Below are positions 27,390 to 35,559 of a DNA stretch of 64,000 nucleotides, in pieces. The stretch lies in the NCBI RefSeq assembly GCF_040438645.1, contig NZ_CP159253.1:4030001-4094000 (forward strand). The letters run 5' to 3'. Each line of letters starts with the position of its first letter. Positions within the stretch are counted from its first letter, which is position 1. Both the position numbers and the translations under genes were made by a program. The notes below the pieces were generated by a model. The model searched no databases and had not been told where the DNA came from. It saw only the letters and a list, made by a program, of their open reading frames with translations. Source of the stretch: Mesorhizobium sp. WSM2240. Lineage in GTDB: Bacteria; Pseudomonadota; Alphaproteobacteria; Rhizobiales; Rhizobiaceae.

Positions 27390-28034
27390 ATGACCTATCT
27401 GCCGGAACGCCTGCTTGCGGGTTATCGCAGTTTCATGACCGGGCGCTACCAGGTCGAGAGTAGCCGTTACCGGGCTCTGGCGCGCGACGGGCAGGAACCC
27501 GAAACCATGGTGATCGCCTGCTGCGACTCCCGCGCCGCGCCCGAGGCGATCTTCGACACCGGCCCCGGCGAACTCTTCGTGGTCCGCAACGTCGCCAATC
27601 TTGTGCCGCCCTACGAACCGGACGGCGAATACCACTCGACCTCGGCCGCGCTCGAATTCGCCGTGCAGAGCCTGAAGGTCAAGAACATCGTGGTGATGGG
27701 CCACGGCCGATGCGGCGGCATCCGCGCGGCGCTTGATCCGGGAGCGGCCCCGCTGTCGCCCGGTGACTTCATCGGCAAGTGGATGAGCCTTGTCGCGCCC
27801 GCAGCCGAGGTCGTCTCGCAAAACACGATGATGACGACCGGCGAGCGCCAGACTGCCTTGGAGCGCATCTCGATCCGCTATTCGATCGCAAATCTCCGAA
27901 CCTTTCCCTGCGTGAAGATCCTGGAGGACAAGGGCCGCCTGACGCTGTCGGGCGCCTGGTTCGACATTTCGGGCGGCGAACTCTGGGTAATGAACCGCGA
28001 CACCGGCGATTTCGAGCGGCCCGAGCTCGACTAG
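27390..28034 (+). CDS. beta-class carbonic anhydrase
   Basis: It interconverts CO2 and bicarbonate with a zinc held by Cys45, His105 and Cys108: the motifs CCDSR (44-48, with the Asp/Arg dyad) and GHGRCGG are both intact. Length is 214, typical for beta-CA. It starts 32 bases after the MoxR operon on the same strand and may be cotranscribed. The frame open from 26604 reads through the previous gene and is not the real start. The stop overlaps the convergent gene at 28031 by four bases. Confidence 0.93.
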   Translation: MTYLPERLLAGYRSFMTGRYQVESSRYRALARDGQEPETMVIACCDSRAAPEAIFDTGPGELFVVRNVANLVPPYEPDGEYHSTSAALEFAVQSLKVKNIVVMGHGRCGGIRAALDPGAAPLSPGDFIGKWMSLVAPAAEVVSQNTMMTTGERQTALERISIRYSIANLRTFPCVKILEDKGRLTLSGAWFDISGGELWVMNRDTGDFERPELD

Positions 28035-28210
28035 CCGGTAGCGGATTCGCCGCGCCGCTTGCGGTCCTGGATGTCTTTGCGCCGCTTGTCTCCTTCTTCG
28101 ACCGGGCCTTCCCTGTCGCGGTTGTGCTCCTGCCGCTCGAGTTCGCGCTCGATCACCTTGCGCGAACCTTCCGGCGGATCCTTCTGCAGTTTGTGGGTCT
28201 CGTCGGCCAT
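28031..28210 (-). CDS. small charged hypothetical protein, 59 residues
   Basis: An AAAGGAGGCGACA site immediately precedes the ATG at 28210, one of the strongest ribosome sites in the window. The product is almost entirely charged (Lys, Arg, Glu, Asp) with no hydrophobic core, suggesting an intrinsically disordered protein. It converges on the carbonic anhydrase gene and the stop codons overlap. Function unknown. Confidence 0.65.
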   Translation of the reverse strand: MADETHKLQKDPPEGSRKVIERELERQEHNRDREGPVEEGDKRRKDIQDRKRRGESATG

Positions 28211-28297
28211 TGTCGCCTCCTTTGCTGACTGGTTGTTGGGGCAACGAAGGCGGGCGGTCGCGGGTTCCGTTGAGAGGCCGGTGGTCGGACATCCTTT

Positions 28298-28488
28298 CCT
28301 TCTCCCCTTGTGGGAGAAGGTGGCCGAGCGGAGCGAGGTCGGATGAGGGGTGTTGGACGAAGATCGAGGCCGGTGATTGGCTGGACATCGACATTGGGTG
28401 AGTTCCATTTCCTCCATCTCATTTCTTCCAACACCCCTCATCCGCCTTCACTTCGTTCAGGCACCTTCTCCCACAAGGGCAGAAGGAA
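28298..28488. repeat. long inverted repeat, rhizobial intergenic palindrome family
   Basis: Two ~60-base arms in opposite orientation (28298-28357 and 28427-28488) share the pattern of a small hairpin CTTCTCCC...GGGAGAAG, then a segment with ATGAGGGGTGTTGGA or its complement. Together they could fold into one large stem with a 70-base loop. Structure and placement resemble the RIME/REP-type elements scattered in rhizobial genomes. Confidence 0.75.
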
Positions 28489-28574
28489 GAGGCGCGCTTC
28501 TCCGTCGCCACGCCCGCTTTCGCGTCTGGCTTCTGAAAAATGTGGGGAGCGGCGCATGGCAACGACGCCTAATC

Positions 28575-28855
28575 AATTTAATTAGTTGACGCGCTGCCAT
28601 GCGCCGCCGGCGTTTTCTCCCCTGATCGCCGTCCGGCCCATCGCCCTACCCCGGTATGCCTGGGAATAGAGCGCGGGCGCACAGGCGCGACCCGGGGCCG
28701 GAGAGACCCGCGCGACCCAGCGGGTATCGTCTCCGGCGCCACACTTGCCTGGATGCCGGTCGTGTACACCCGTCCCCACCAGCAAGCTGCCGGGACTGAG
28801 TATGAGGGAGCGGCCGGATGTGTGAACAAACAGGAGGGTGAAGATTCTTCAAGAA
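28575..28855. ncRNA. candidate structured RNA locus, strand uncertain
   Basis: This GC-rich stretch between clpS and the inverted repeat has no convincing ORF but strong internal pairing. On the minus strand CCGGAGA...CCCGC...GCGGG...TCTCCGG forms a nested hairpin at about 28697-28737, and GGGTCGCGCC...GCGCCC forms another near 28675-28692. GATTCTTCAAGAATC (28843-28857), a 15-base palindrome, lies at one end, and an AT-rich tract (28571-28585) at the other. It does not show the signature sequences of RNase P RNA, SRP RNA or the tmRNA tag. No U-rich terminator settles the strand. Confidence 0.4.
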
Positions 28856-28998
28856 TCGTACATCCCATTGTTCCCAAAGCGATCTTTCTTCATTCGGGCC
28901 GAAACGGGGGTGGATTCTATCCACGGGCGGGTCTGGAGCGCGCCCGCCCCCTCCACTTCGGCGGTCCCCCTCACCCGTAAACAGGGAGGATCAAGCGC

Positions 28999-29310
28999 CT
29001 ATTCCTCGGGCTCGGTCGTGAACATCAGCGGGTAGCCCATGGCCTTGCCGGCGTCGGTGGCGCGGGTCGCCTTGGTCTCGGCGACGTCCTTGGTGAAGAC
29101 GGCGACGACGCAGGCGCCGCGCCGATGCGCCGTGATCATCACCCGGTGCGCCTGATCCTCGCTCATGCGGAACTCGGCCTTCAGCACCGTCACGACGAAT
29201 TCGCGCGGCGTGAAATCGTCGTTGAGCAGGATGACTTTATGCAGCTTCGGCCGCTCGGTCTTCAGCCGGGTGCTGGTGCGGGGGACGGTTACGGTGGCGG
29301 GCATGGACAT
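28999..29310 (-). CDS. clpS: ATP-dependent Clp protease adaptor, ClpS2 type
   Basis: ClpS brings N-degron substrates to the ClpAP protease. The core KVILLNDDFTPREFVVTVLKAEFRMSEDQA contains the Asn-Asp-Asp and Met/Val residues that line the N-degron pocket. The C-terminal end, YPLMFTTEPEE, and the N-terminal Lys/Thr/Pro-rich tail match the second ClpS (ClpS2) of Agrobacterium and relatives rather than the canonical copy, and clpA is not adjacent here as it would be for ClpS1. ClpS2 proteins are reported to have narrower N-degron preference. The start could also be the ATG at 29304. Confidence 0.9.
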   Translation of the reverse strand: MSMPATVTVPRTSTRLKTERPKLHKVILLNDDFTPREFVVTVLKAEFRMSEDQAHRVMITAHRRGACVVAVFTKDVAETKATRATDAGKAMGYPLMFTTEPEE

Positions 29311-29437
29311 TCAGGCGCTGACGGCACTTTGCCCGAAGTTTTGCACAACTGATCGGCGAGGTCCAATTCGACGCATGGGGCTGCGATGGATTCGAAGTCA
29401 GCCTCGCACCCCAGAAGCCGTCTTCTTTCACTCCGAT

Positions 29438-29893
29438 CTATGTCAGCTGAATTGCAGTCGTCTCTTTCGCAGTCCGGATTACAAACGACGTATAGTACCG
29501 GGCGACATTGGCTTGATCCCGGAAGAGCCGCTCGCAAAGCGCATCAAACTCCGCCATGTCCGATAGACGCAACATCAAAATCGCATCCGTTTGCCCACTT
29601 ACGCTGTAGGCTTGAATCACCGCGGGTTCGGCGCTGGCCAGGTCAAGAAAGCGGCGTGTCTGCTGCTCGCCGTGGCGCTCCAGTTCAACGGTCACGATCG
29701 CCTTCAATCCGTGGCCGACTTTGGACGGGTTGAGAATTGCGACAACCCGATCGACGACGCCCGCCATCTTGAGCCTCGCAATGCGCCGCAAGCAGGTCGA
29801 CGCCGAAAGTCCCACTTCTTCGGCGAGGCTGGCATTCGTGCGCGAGGCGTCGATCTGCAACAGATTGAGCAGTCTCTTGTCGAGTCGATCCAT
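29438..29893 (-). CDS. Lrp/AsnC family transcriptional regulator
   Basis: This 151-residue regulator has an N-terminal winged helix (MDRLDKRLLNLLQIDASRT..., with LAEEVGLSASTCLRRI as the helix-turn-helix) and a C-terminal RAM ligand-binding domain. The frame is open to 30010, but the ATG at 29893 matches the family start. It is divergent from the Gate-domain permease gene at 30009, and a perfect palindrome lies between. It likely senses an amino acid or related ligand and controls the permease and itself; the ligand is unknown. Confidence 0.92.
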   Translation of the reverse strand: MDRLDKRLLNLLQIDASRTNASLAEEVGLSASTCLRRIARLKMAGVVDRVVAILNPSKVGHGLKAIVTVELERHGEQQTRRFLDLASAEPAVIQAYSVSGQTDAILMLRLSDMAEFDALCERLFRDQANVARYYTSFVIRTAKETTAIQLT

Positions 29894-29920
29894 CACATCC
29901 GCTCCGTCCGCACCCCAGTT

Positions 29921-29935
29921 TGCAATATTATTGCA
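29921..29935. promoter_or_regulatory. probable operator of the Lrp-type regulator
   Basis: TGCAATATTATTGCA is a perfect 15-bp palindrome in the 115-base divergent intergenic region, 28 bases from the regulator ATG. Its size and AT centre fit Lrp/AsnC binding sites, so it probably controls both genes. Confidence 0.65.
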
Positions 29936-30008
29936 TCTACCCGCAATTTTTGACCACAACCCTCGCCGTCTCCGGCCTATCCAATTGGCGATACAAGGAG
30001 GCTCCGCC

Positions 30009-30989
30009 ATGTCGATACACCAGGCGCTTTACCGCAAAACGCTGGAAACGTTGGAGATTTTTTGGGAACTCGCGCGCATCATCGTGCCGATCACGGTCCT
30101 GACGCAAGTCCTAACCGAGTTGGGAGTCATCCGGGCGGTGTCACCCTTCCTGGCCCCGGTCATGGGTATCTTCGGGCTGCCGCCCGAACTGGCTCTGGCG
30201 TGGCTGACCGGGCTGCTGGTCGGTCTGTGGGGCGCAGTCGCCATAGTCTTCACCTTGGCGCCGGCGTCGGCGTTGACCGTGGCTGACATGACGGTATTTT
30301 CGGCGCTCATCCTCGTCGCGCACGCCATTCCGATTGAACAACGCATCATCCAGAAAGCCGGACCAGGCTTTATCCTGACCTCAGTGCTTCGGATTGCCGG
30401 CGGTATGGTATTCGCCGTGCTGCTCCATCAGCTGTTCGCCGCGACCGGATGGCTGGCTGCACCGCTGGACCCGGCATGGACGCCGACGGCCGAGGCCGGG
30501 GACTGGATGGAATTCGCCATCGGTACGATCGAAACCCTGGCGACAATGCTTGTCGTTTTGCTCGGTCTGAGTTGGGTCATGGAGTTGCTGAAAATCGCCG
30601 GCATCCTCGGCTGGCTTCATGGAGCCTTGGCGCCGCTGTTCCGGTTGTCCGGCCTCGATGCGCAGACAGTGCCGTTCGCAACGATTGGGCTTCTCCTGGG
30701 GATTTCATACGGCGGCGGCCTGCTCATTCAGGAGGCCAGATCGGGGCGGGTCGAGCCGCGGCAGGTATTTCTCGCCTGTGTCTTCATGGGCTTTGCCCAC
30801 TCCATCATTGAGGACACCTTGCTCGTCGTCGCTCTGGGCGCAGACTTCGTCAGTGTTTGCCTTGCTCGTCTGGTCTTTGCCGTGCTGGTCACCGCCTTGC
30901 TGGCCAGTGTGCTTAAACTGACGACGGACCGCACGTTCTTCGCGACAGCATTCCGCCGCCAAACCAACCAGATTCCGCAATCCGAATAG
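30009..30989 (+). CDS. nucleoside recognition (Gate) domain membrane protein
   Basis: The 326-residue protein has about eight hydrophobic segments arranged as two Gate-type repeats (approximately residues 35-135 and 180-300). The second carries the typical GISYGGGLLIQEA and the pattern FMGFAHSIIEDTLL. Similar proteins occur as SpmA/SpmB-like or nucleoside-transporter-related permeases. An ACAAGGAGGC site precedes the ATG at 30009. Divergence from an Lrp regulator suggests that it exports or imports an amino-acid-like or nucleoside-like molecule. Confidence 0.8.
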   Translation: MSIHQALYRKTLETLEIFWELARIIVPITVLTQVLTELGVIRAVSPFLAPVMGIFGLPPELALAWLTGLLVGLWGAVAIVFTLAPASALTVADMTVFSALILVAHAIPIEQRIIQKAGPGFILTSVLRIAGGMVFAVLLHQLFAATGWLAAPLDPAWTPTAEAGDWMEFAIGTIETLATMLVVLLGLSWVMELLKIAGILGWLHGALAPLFRLSGLDAQTVPFATIGLLLGISYGGGLLIQEARSGRVEPRQVFLACVFMGFAHSIIEDTLLVVALGADFVSVCLARLVFAVLVTALLASVLKLTTDRTFFATAFRRQTNQIPQSE

Positions 30990-31026
30990 TACGAGCCAGG
31001 AAGGCGTGAGTTTCCTGCGGCTTTGC

Positions 31027-32436
31027 TCACGAACCGGACTTGCGGGCGTGCTTGAGGGACCTCCGCAGCACCTCGAATATGCGCTCGTCCAGCGTCTGGG
31101 AAACGTTGAAACGCATGAAATCGCCTGCGGACTGCGACGCGCTGAATACATTGCCCGGCGCCAGAACCACGTTCTCGGCAAGCGCCGCCCGGGCAAGGTC
31201 CGCCGCATCGACGTGATCCGGAAGGCGGCACCATAAAAACATGCCGGCCTCAGGGACGAGCCAAGGTTCGATCCCGATGGCTTTCAGCCTGGCCGCGACA
31301 TTGGACATGGCCCCGGCCAGACGGCTGCGCAGCGCCTCCATGTGCTTTCGGTAGCCGCCATCGCTCAACACGGCCAGGACCAGTTCGGCGCCCAGCCGTC
31401 CGCCGCCGAACGAGGTGGCGATCTTCAGATCGATGAGCGCTTCGATCCATTCCGGGCGCGCAGCCACGAACCCGCATCGCACCGACGCCGAAATCGTCTT
31501 GGAGAAGCTGCCGATCAGGACGACACGGTCGAGCCCGTCGAAAGCCGCAAGACGCGGCGCGGGCAAGCGCTCGAAATCGGCGAAAAGATCGTCTTCGATT
31601 ATGGTCAGCCCGAATTGTTCCGCGAGCTTGAGCACCTTGTGCGCCACCGCGGGCGAGAGGGTCGCGCCGGTCGGATTGTGAATCGCGGAGTTGGTGATGT
31701 AGAGCCGCGGACGATGCTCGGCGAGCGCCTGTCCGAACAACTCGATGTCCGGGCCGGATGGCGTGTAGGGCACGCTGACGATCTTTGCACGGTGGGCGCG
31801 AAGCAGAGCCTGGAAGTTGAAGTAGCAGGGGTCGTCGACGAGCACCGTGTCGCCGGCATCGAGCAGGAAACGGCACAGAAGATCCAGTGCCTGCGTCCCG
31901 GATTCCGTCAGCATGATCTGGTCGGGCGGGCAGCCGATGCCTCGCTCGACCATGCGCCGCGCCAGGAACTGGCGCAGTGGCGGCAGGCCCAATGGCGAGC
32001 CGTAGTCGGCAAGGACCGGGCCGTCGGCCCGCGAGAGCGAGCGAAGCGCCTTCCTGATGCCTTCCTCCGGCAGCCATGACGACGGAAGCCAGCCGCAACC
32101 GGGCTTAAGGACGCCGTCGCTTGATTCCAACGACTGCCGCGAGACCCAGAAGGGGTCGACCGCACGGTCGACCTTGGGACCGATCTCCGAGAGCGACAGC
32201 GGAGTTCCCTGGTCAGCGACGTAGAATCCGGAGCCTGGCCGTGAGCGGATCGCTCCCTCCGCAGCCAGGCGTTCGTAAGCATCAACGACGGTCGAAGGCG
32301 AAACCTTCAGCGCCGCGGCGAATTTCCGGATCGAGGGCAGCCTCGCACCGACCGTCAGGCTGCGTCCGGCGATACGCTGGCGGATCGCCGCCATGACCAT
32401 ATCGACACGGGTGCCTGCCGCTGCCTGTTCTTCCAT
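31027..32436 (-). CDS. MocR-type (GntR-HTH plus aminotransferase) transcriptional regulator
   Basis: The N-terminal GntR winged helix (about residues 12-75, including LPSIRKFAAALKVSPSTVVDAYERL) is joined to a fold-type I aminotransferase domain (about 110-469). The PLP lysine is in IGSFSKTISASVRCGF, and the SAIHNPTGATLS motif is intact. MocR proteins use the aminotransferase domain to sense PLP or an amino compound. The start at 32436 has GAAGGTG; an ATG 21 bases upstream is less well placed. It is divergent from the EamA exporter gene, which is probably its target. Confidence 0.9.
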   Translation of the reverse strand: MEEQAAAGTRVDMVMAAIRQRIAGRSLTVGARLPSIRKFAAALKVSPSTVVDAYERLAAEGAIRSRPGSGFYVADQGTPLSLSEIGPKVDRAVDPFWVSRQSLESSDGVLKPGCGWLPSSWLPEEGIRKALRSLSRADGPVLADYGSPLGLPPLRQFLARRMVERGIGCPPDQIMLTESGTQALDLLCRFLLDAGDTVLVDDPCYFNFQALLRAHRAKIVSVPYTPSGPDIELFGQALAEHRPRLYITNSAIHNPTGATLSPAVAHKVLKLAEQFGLTIIEDDLFADFERLPAPRLAAFDGLDRVVLIGSFSKTISASVRCGFVAARPEWIEALIDLKIATSFGGGRLGAELVLAVLSDGGYRKHMEALRSRLAGAMSNVAARLKAIGIEPWLVPEAGMFLWCRLPDHVDAADLARAALAENVVLAPGNVFSASQSAGDFMRFNVSQTLDERIFEVLRRSLKHARKSGS

Positions 32437-32619
32437 CCGTACTGCACCTTCGAGCATAACAGTTTGGCAGAATTGTACTGAACCGTTACTGGCTGCGCCA
32501 GCCGCCGGAGCCGATAAGAATTCGCACACCCCCGTGCGGCGGCGTTGCTCTTTCGACGAGGGCCCCGCCCCAGACCGCATCGAGTGCGAGACATGCGGGC
32601 CAAATCGAAGGATCGGAAC
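32437..32619. promoter_or_regulatory. MocR-EamA divergent control region
   Basis: These 183 bases hold both promoters. TTGTACTG (32475-32482) and CGTTACTG (32486-32493) form a short imperfect direct repeat, the kind of arrangement MocR regulators bind. I cannot assign the hexamers with confidence. Confidence 0.35.
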
Positions 32620-33483
32620 ATGGACCGGACAGCGGCCGGGTGGATCAACGGTTTCATCGGCGTGGTGATCTTCAGCGGGTCGCTTCCCGCCACGCGTGTT
32701 GCCGTGATGCAGTTCGACCCCGTTTTCCTGACCGTGGCGCGGGCGGCGATCGCCGGTGCGCTGGCGCTCGCCCTGCTGATTGCATTCAGGCAAAAGCGTC
32801 CCACCCGCCGCGACATCGCCTCCCTGGCGGTCGTCGCGCTCGGTGTCGTAGTCGGCTTTCCCTTGTTGACTGCATTGGCGCTGCAGCACGTGACGTCCGC
32901 GCATTCGATCGTTTTTATCGGCTTGCTGCCGCTGGCGACGGCGATCTTCGGCGTCGTTCTCGGAAGCGAGCGGCCGAAGCCTGCATTCTGGCTATTCTCC
33001 GTGCTCGGTAGTGCGCTGGTGGCGGGCTTCGCCATGTCGCAAGGGCTCGCCGCATCGGGTATCGGCGATGCGCTGATGCTTGCGGCAATCATCGCTTGCG
33101 GGCTGGGTTATGCCGAGGGCGCGAGGCTGTCCCGAACGCTCGGCGGCTGGCAGGTCATCTCCTGGGCGTTGGCGCTGTCGCTGCCGATCATGAGCGGGCT
33201 GGCATGGGCTTACATGCCGCCGTCGTTCTCCGGTATCGAATCCCCCGCCTGGATCGGCCTCGCCTATGTCTCGGTGTTCAGCATGTTGGTTGGCTTCGTG
33301 TTCTGGTATCGCGGCCTCGCGCAAGGAGGCATCGCAGCCGTGGGTCAGTTGCAGCTCCTGCAGCCTTTTTTCGGACTGGCGATCGCCGCGATGCTGCTCA
33401 GCGAGCCGGTGACGCCGGCGATGCTTGTGGTGACCGTCGCCGTCATCCTGTGCGTCGCCGGCGCGCGGAAGTTCGCCAGGTAG
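32620..33483 (+). CDS. EamA/DMT superfamily transporter
   Basis: A membrane protein of 287 residues with ten hydrophobic helices in two EamA repeats, the plan of drug/metabolite exporters such as RhaT, YdcZ or PagO relatives. The first repeat starts with INGFIGVVIFSGSLPATRVAV; the second with DALMLAAIIACGLGYAEGARL. The ATG at 32620 follows AAGGATCGG; the earlier ATG at 32593 has no ribosome site. The substrate is unknown, though control by a MocR regulator points to an amino acid or pyridoxal-like compound. Confidence 0.88.
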   Translation: MDRTAAGWINGFIGVVIFSGSLPATRVAVMQFDPVFLTVARAAIAGALALALLIAFRQKRPTRRDIASLAVVALGVVVGFPLLTALALQHVTSAHSIVFIGLLPLATAIFGVVLGSERPKPAFWLFSVLGSALVAGFAMSQGLAASGIGDALMLAAIIACGLGYAEGARLSRTLGGWQVISWALALSLPIMSGLAWAYMPPSFSGIESPAWIGLAYVSVFSMLVGFVFWYRGLAQGGIAAVGQLQLLQPFFGLAIAAMLLSEPVTPAMLVVTVAVILCVAGARKFAR

Positions 33484-33573
33484 CATGGGAGAGGACAAAG
33501 CCTTTGTGCCTCCCCACTCCGAACGACCGCGCCTGCCGGCGTCTGAACTCCGGAGAGGGTCAGTATTCGCCCG

Positions 33574-34203
33574 TCAACCGGCTGCCACCCATCCCACGAT
33601 CCGCTCCGCCGCCGCGTCGAGATTGCCCTTTCCCGTCGCCCTGGAGTCCTTCCGCGGCTTCAAATCGTGATCGCCGTCTTCCAGCCAGTGAAGCGTGATC
33701 GCCGGGGACAGCTTGTAGCCAGCAACCTCATCGCGAGTGCCGAACGGGTCGCGCTCGCCTTGGCAGATCAGCGTCGGTGCAACGAGCTTTTCGAGATGGG
33801 CGGTGCGCAGCTTTTCCGGACTGCCCGGCGGGTGGAACGGGTAACCCAGGCAGACGAGGCCGGCGATCTTCTTCTCCGCATAGAGCGCGTCGGCGACCAT
33901 GCTCGCCACGCGTCCGCCCATCGACTTGCCGCCGATGAACAGTTTCGTCCCCGCCCCGATTGCATCGGCGGCGGCTCGGTATTCGCCAAGCAGCGTCTCT
34001 GCGCGCGGCGGCGGCTTTCGCCCCTCGCCCGTGCGGCGGGCGGCCATGTAGGAAAATTCGAAACGGGCGACGCGGATGTCTTTTGCCGCGAGACGGTCGG
34101 CGAATGCATTCATCCAGGCCGAATCCATCGGTGCGCCCGCGCCGTGGGCGAGGAGAATGGCGGTTTTGGCGTCGTGGGGGCCGGTGAAGAGGAAGTCGGG
34201 CAT
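33574..34203 (-). CDS. alpha/beta hydrolase, KANL3/Tex30-like
   Basis: This 209-residue hydrolase lacks a signal peptide. The elbow region is GGKSMGGRVAS (serine nucleophile in KSMGG), the oxyanion region is LLAHGAGAPMDS, and the C-terminal DGDHDLKPRK segment provides the His. This combination matches the dienelactone-hydrolase-like KANL3/Tex30 group found widely in Proteobacteria. It stands alone on the minus strand. The frame upstream to 34326 runs into a repeat and is not coding. Confidence 0.85.
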   Translation of the reverse strand: MPDFLFTGPHDAKTAILLAHGAGAPMDSAWMNAFADRLAAKDIRVARFEFSYMAARRTGEGRKPPPRAETLLGEYRAAADAIGAGTKLFIGGKSMGGRVASMVADALYAEKKIAGLVCLGYPFHPPGSPEKLRTAHLEKLVAPTLICQGERDPFGTRDEVAGYKLSPAITLHWLEDGDHDLKPRKDSRATGKGNLDAAAERIVGWVAAG

Positions 34204-34290
34204 GTGCGGAGGGTGGACCGGGAGGCCGAGGAGTTCAAGTGCGGCGATCGTTCTGGTCCGATGCTGATTTCTTCTGCGATGCCGGCGCCG

Positions 34291-34320
34291 CCCCTCATCT
34301 TCCTGCGGGGGAGAAGAGAG
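34291..34320. repeat. short rhizobial palindrome (GGGGAGAAG family)
   Basis: Contains CCCCTCATCTTCCTGCGGGG and GAGAAGAGAG. It is a partial copy of the dispersed TCTCCCC/GGGGAGA element seen at 36442, 42009, 54773 and 57836. Confidence 0.6.
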
Positions 34321-34374
34321 CTGCATCGCTGCTTTCGCCCCATGGGGACAAGGAACCCAGGTTCTGCTAGGCAG

Positions 34375-35559
34375 CTACCGCCTCAGCACTGCGCTCAGCA
34401 CGTCCCGCACCCCGATGGAGCCGATGAAGCGGGAGCTTTCGTCGAAGATCGCAACAGGCGCGGTCTGCGAGCGGTGCATGGCGAGCATCACCGTCTTCAG
34501 CGTCGTGCCGGGCTTGGCCCAGAAGACATGGGGAGCGTCGTCGGGCACGCGCTCAATGTCGTCGCACGAGACCCACACCGCTGGCCGGCCATCACGCTCG
34601 GCCGCCGCAACCAGCCCGTCCGTATCGATCCTGAAGCGCGTGGTCTGGCGCCGGTCGAGCCAGATCCAGCCGCCCTCGCCCGCCGGCTCGAGGTCGCGGC
34701 GGTCGCGCATCACGTTCCAGGCGGTGAGCACCGAAAGCGGGTTCACATTGGCGATGAAGTCGCGAACATAGTCGTTGGCCGGCTTGAGAACGATGTCTTC
34801 CGGAGCGCCGGTCTGGACGATGCGGCCGCCTTCCATGATGGTGATGGTGTTGCCGATCTTCAGCGCCTCCTCCAGGTCGTGGGAGACGAAGATGATGGTC
34901 TTCTTCAAGGTCGTCTGAAGCTGCAGCAGCTCGTCCTGCAGCTTCGTGCGGATCAGCGGGTCGAGCGCGGAGAACGGCTCGTCCATCAGAAGGATCGGCG
35001 CTTCGGTGGCGAAGGCGCGGGCAAGCCCGACGCGCTGCTGCATGCCGCCGGAAAGCTCATGGGCGTATTTCTGCGCCCACTGGTCGAGGCCGACGAGCTT
35101 GAGCTGCTGCTCGACGCGCGCCTTGCGCTCGGCTTCCGGCACGCCGGAAAGCTCCAGGCCGAAGCCGACATTTTCAGCGACGGTGCGCCAGGGCAACAGC
35201 GCGAACTGTTGGAACACCATGGCGACGCATTCGCGGCGGATTTTCCGGAGCTGGTCGTCGCCGCAGGAGACGACATCGGCCGACCACTCGCCGTCATGCA
35301 CGATCACCTGGCCGCGAGCGACCTTGTTGAGGCCGTTGACGGCGCGCAGCAAAGTCGACTTGCCCGAGCCGGAGAGGCCCATCAGGACGGAGATCTCGCC
35401 CTCGTTGACGGTGAGTCCGGCGCCGGCGCAGCCGAGCACGGTGCCGGTCTTCTCCAGTATCTCCTGGCGGGTCGCGCCGCGGTCGATCATCGCCAGCGCG
35501 CGCTCCTTGTCATCGCCGAAGACGATGTCAACGTCGCGGAACTCGACGGCGGGCTTCAT
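34375..35559 (-). CDS. choV: choline ABC transporter ATP-binding protein ChoV
   Basis: ATPase of a glycine betaine/choline-type importer. After an N-terminal segment typical of this subfamily (residues 1-50), Walker A is GLSGSGKST, the signature is LSGGMQQRVG, Walker B is ILLMDEPFSAL, and the D- and H-loops follow. The C-terminal third is a CBS-like regulatory domain ending in SIGVRDVLSAVLRR. Length is 394. It overlaps choW by four bases and closes the operon choX-choW-choV. Choline is preferred over betaine because the locus matches the Sinorhizobium choXWV set, not because of a residue in this subunit. Confidence 0.9.
   Translation of the reverse strand: MKPAVEFRDVDIVFGDDKERALAMIDRGATRQEILEKTGTVLGCAGAGLTVNEGEISVLMGLSGSGKSTLLRAVNGLNKVARGQVIVHDGEWSADVVSCGDDQLRKIRRECVAMVFQQFALLPWRTVAENVGFGLELSGVPEAERKARVEQQLKLVGLDQWAQKYAHELSGGMQQRVGLARAFATEAPILLMDEPFSALDPLIRTKLQDELLQLQTTLKKTIIFVSHDLEEALKIGNTITIMEGGRIVQTGAPEDIVLKPANDYVRDFIANVNPLSVLTAWNVMRDRRDLEPAGEGGWIWLDRRQTTRFRIDTDGLVAAAERDGRPAVWVSCDDIERVPDDAPHVFWAKPGTTLKTVMLAMHRSQTAPVAIFDESSRFIGSIGVRDVLSAVLRR

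Noticed and set aside
28575..28855. RNase P RNA, tmRNA or SRP RNA
   Set aside because: The signature sequences of RNase P and SRP RNA are not seen, and no frame gives the known alphaproteobacterial tag peptide.
28582..28877. Minus-strand frames of 67 and 99 codons downstream of clpS
   Set aside because: Two overlapping frames in the same DNA without ribosome sites; the region is better explained by RNA pairing, though this is not settled.
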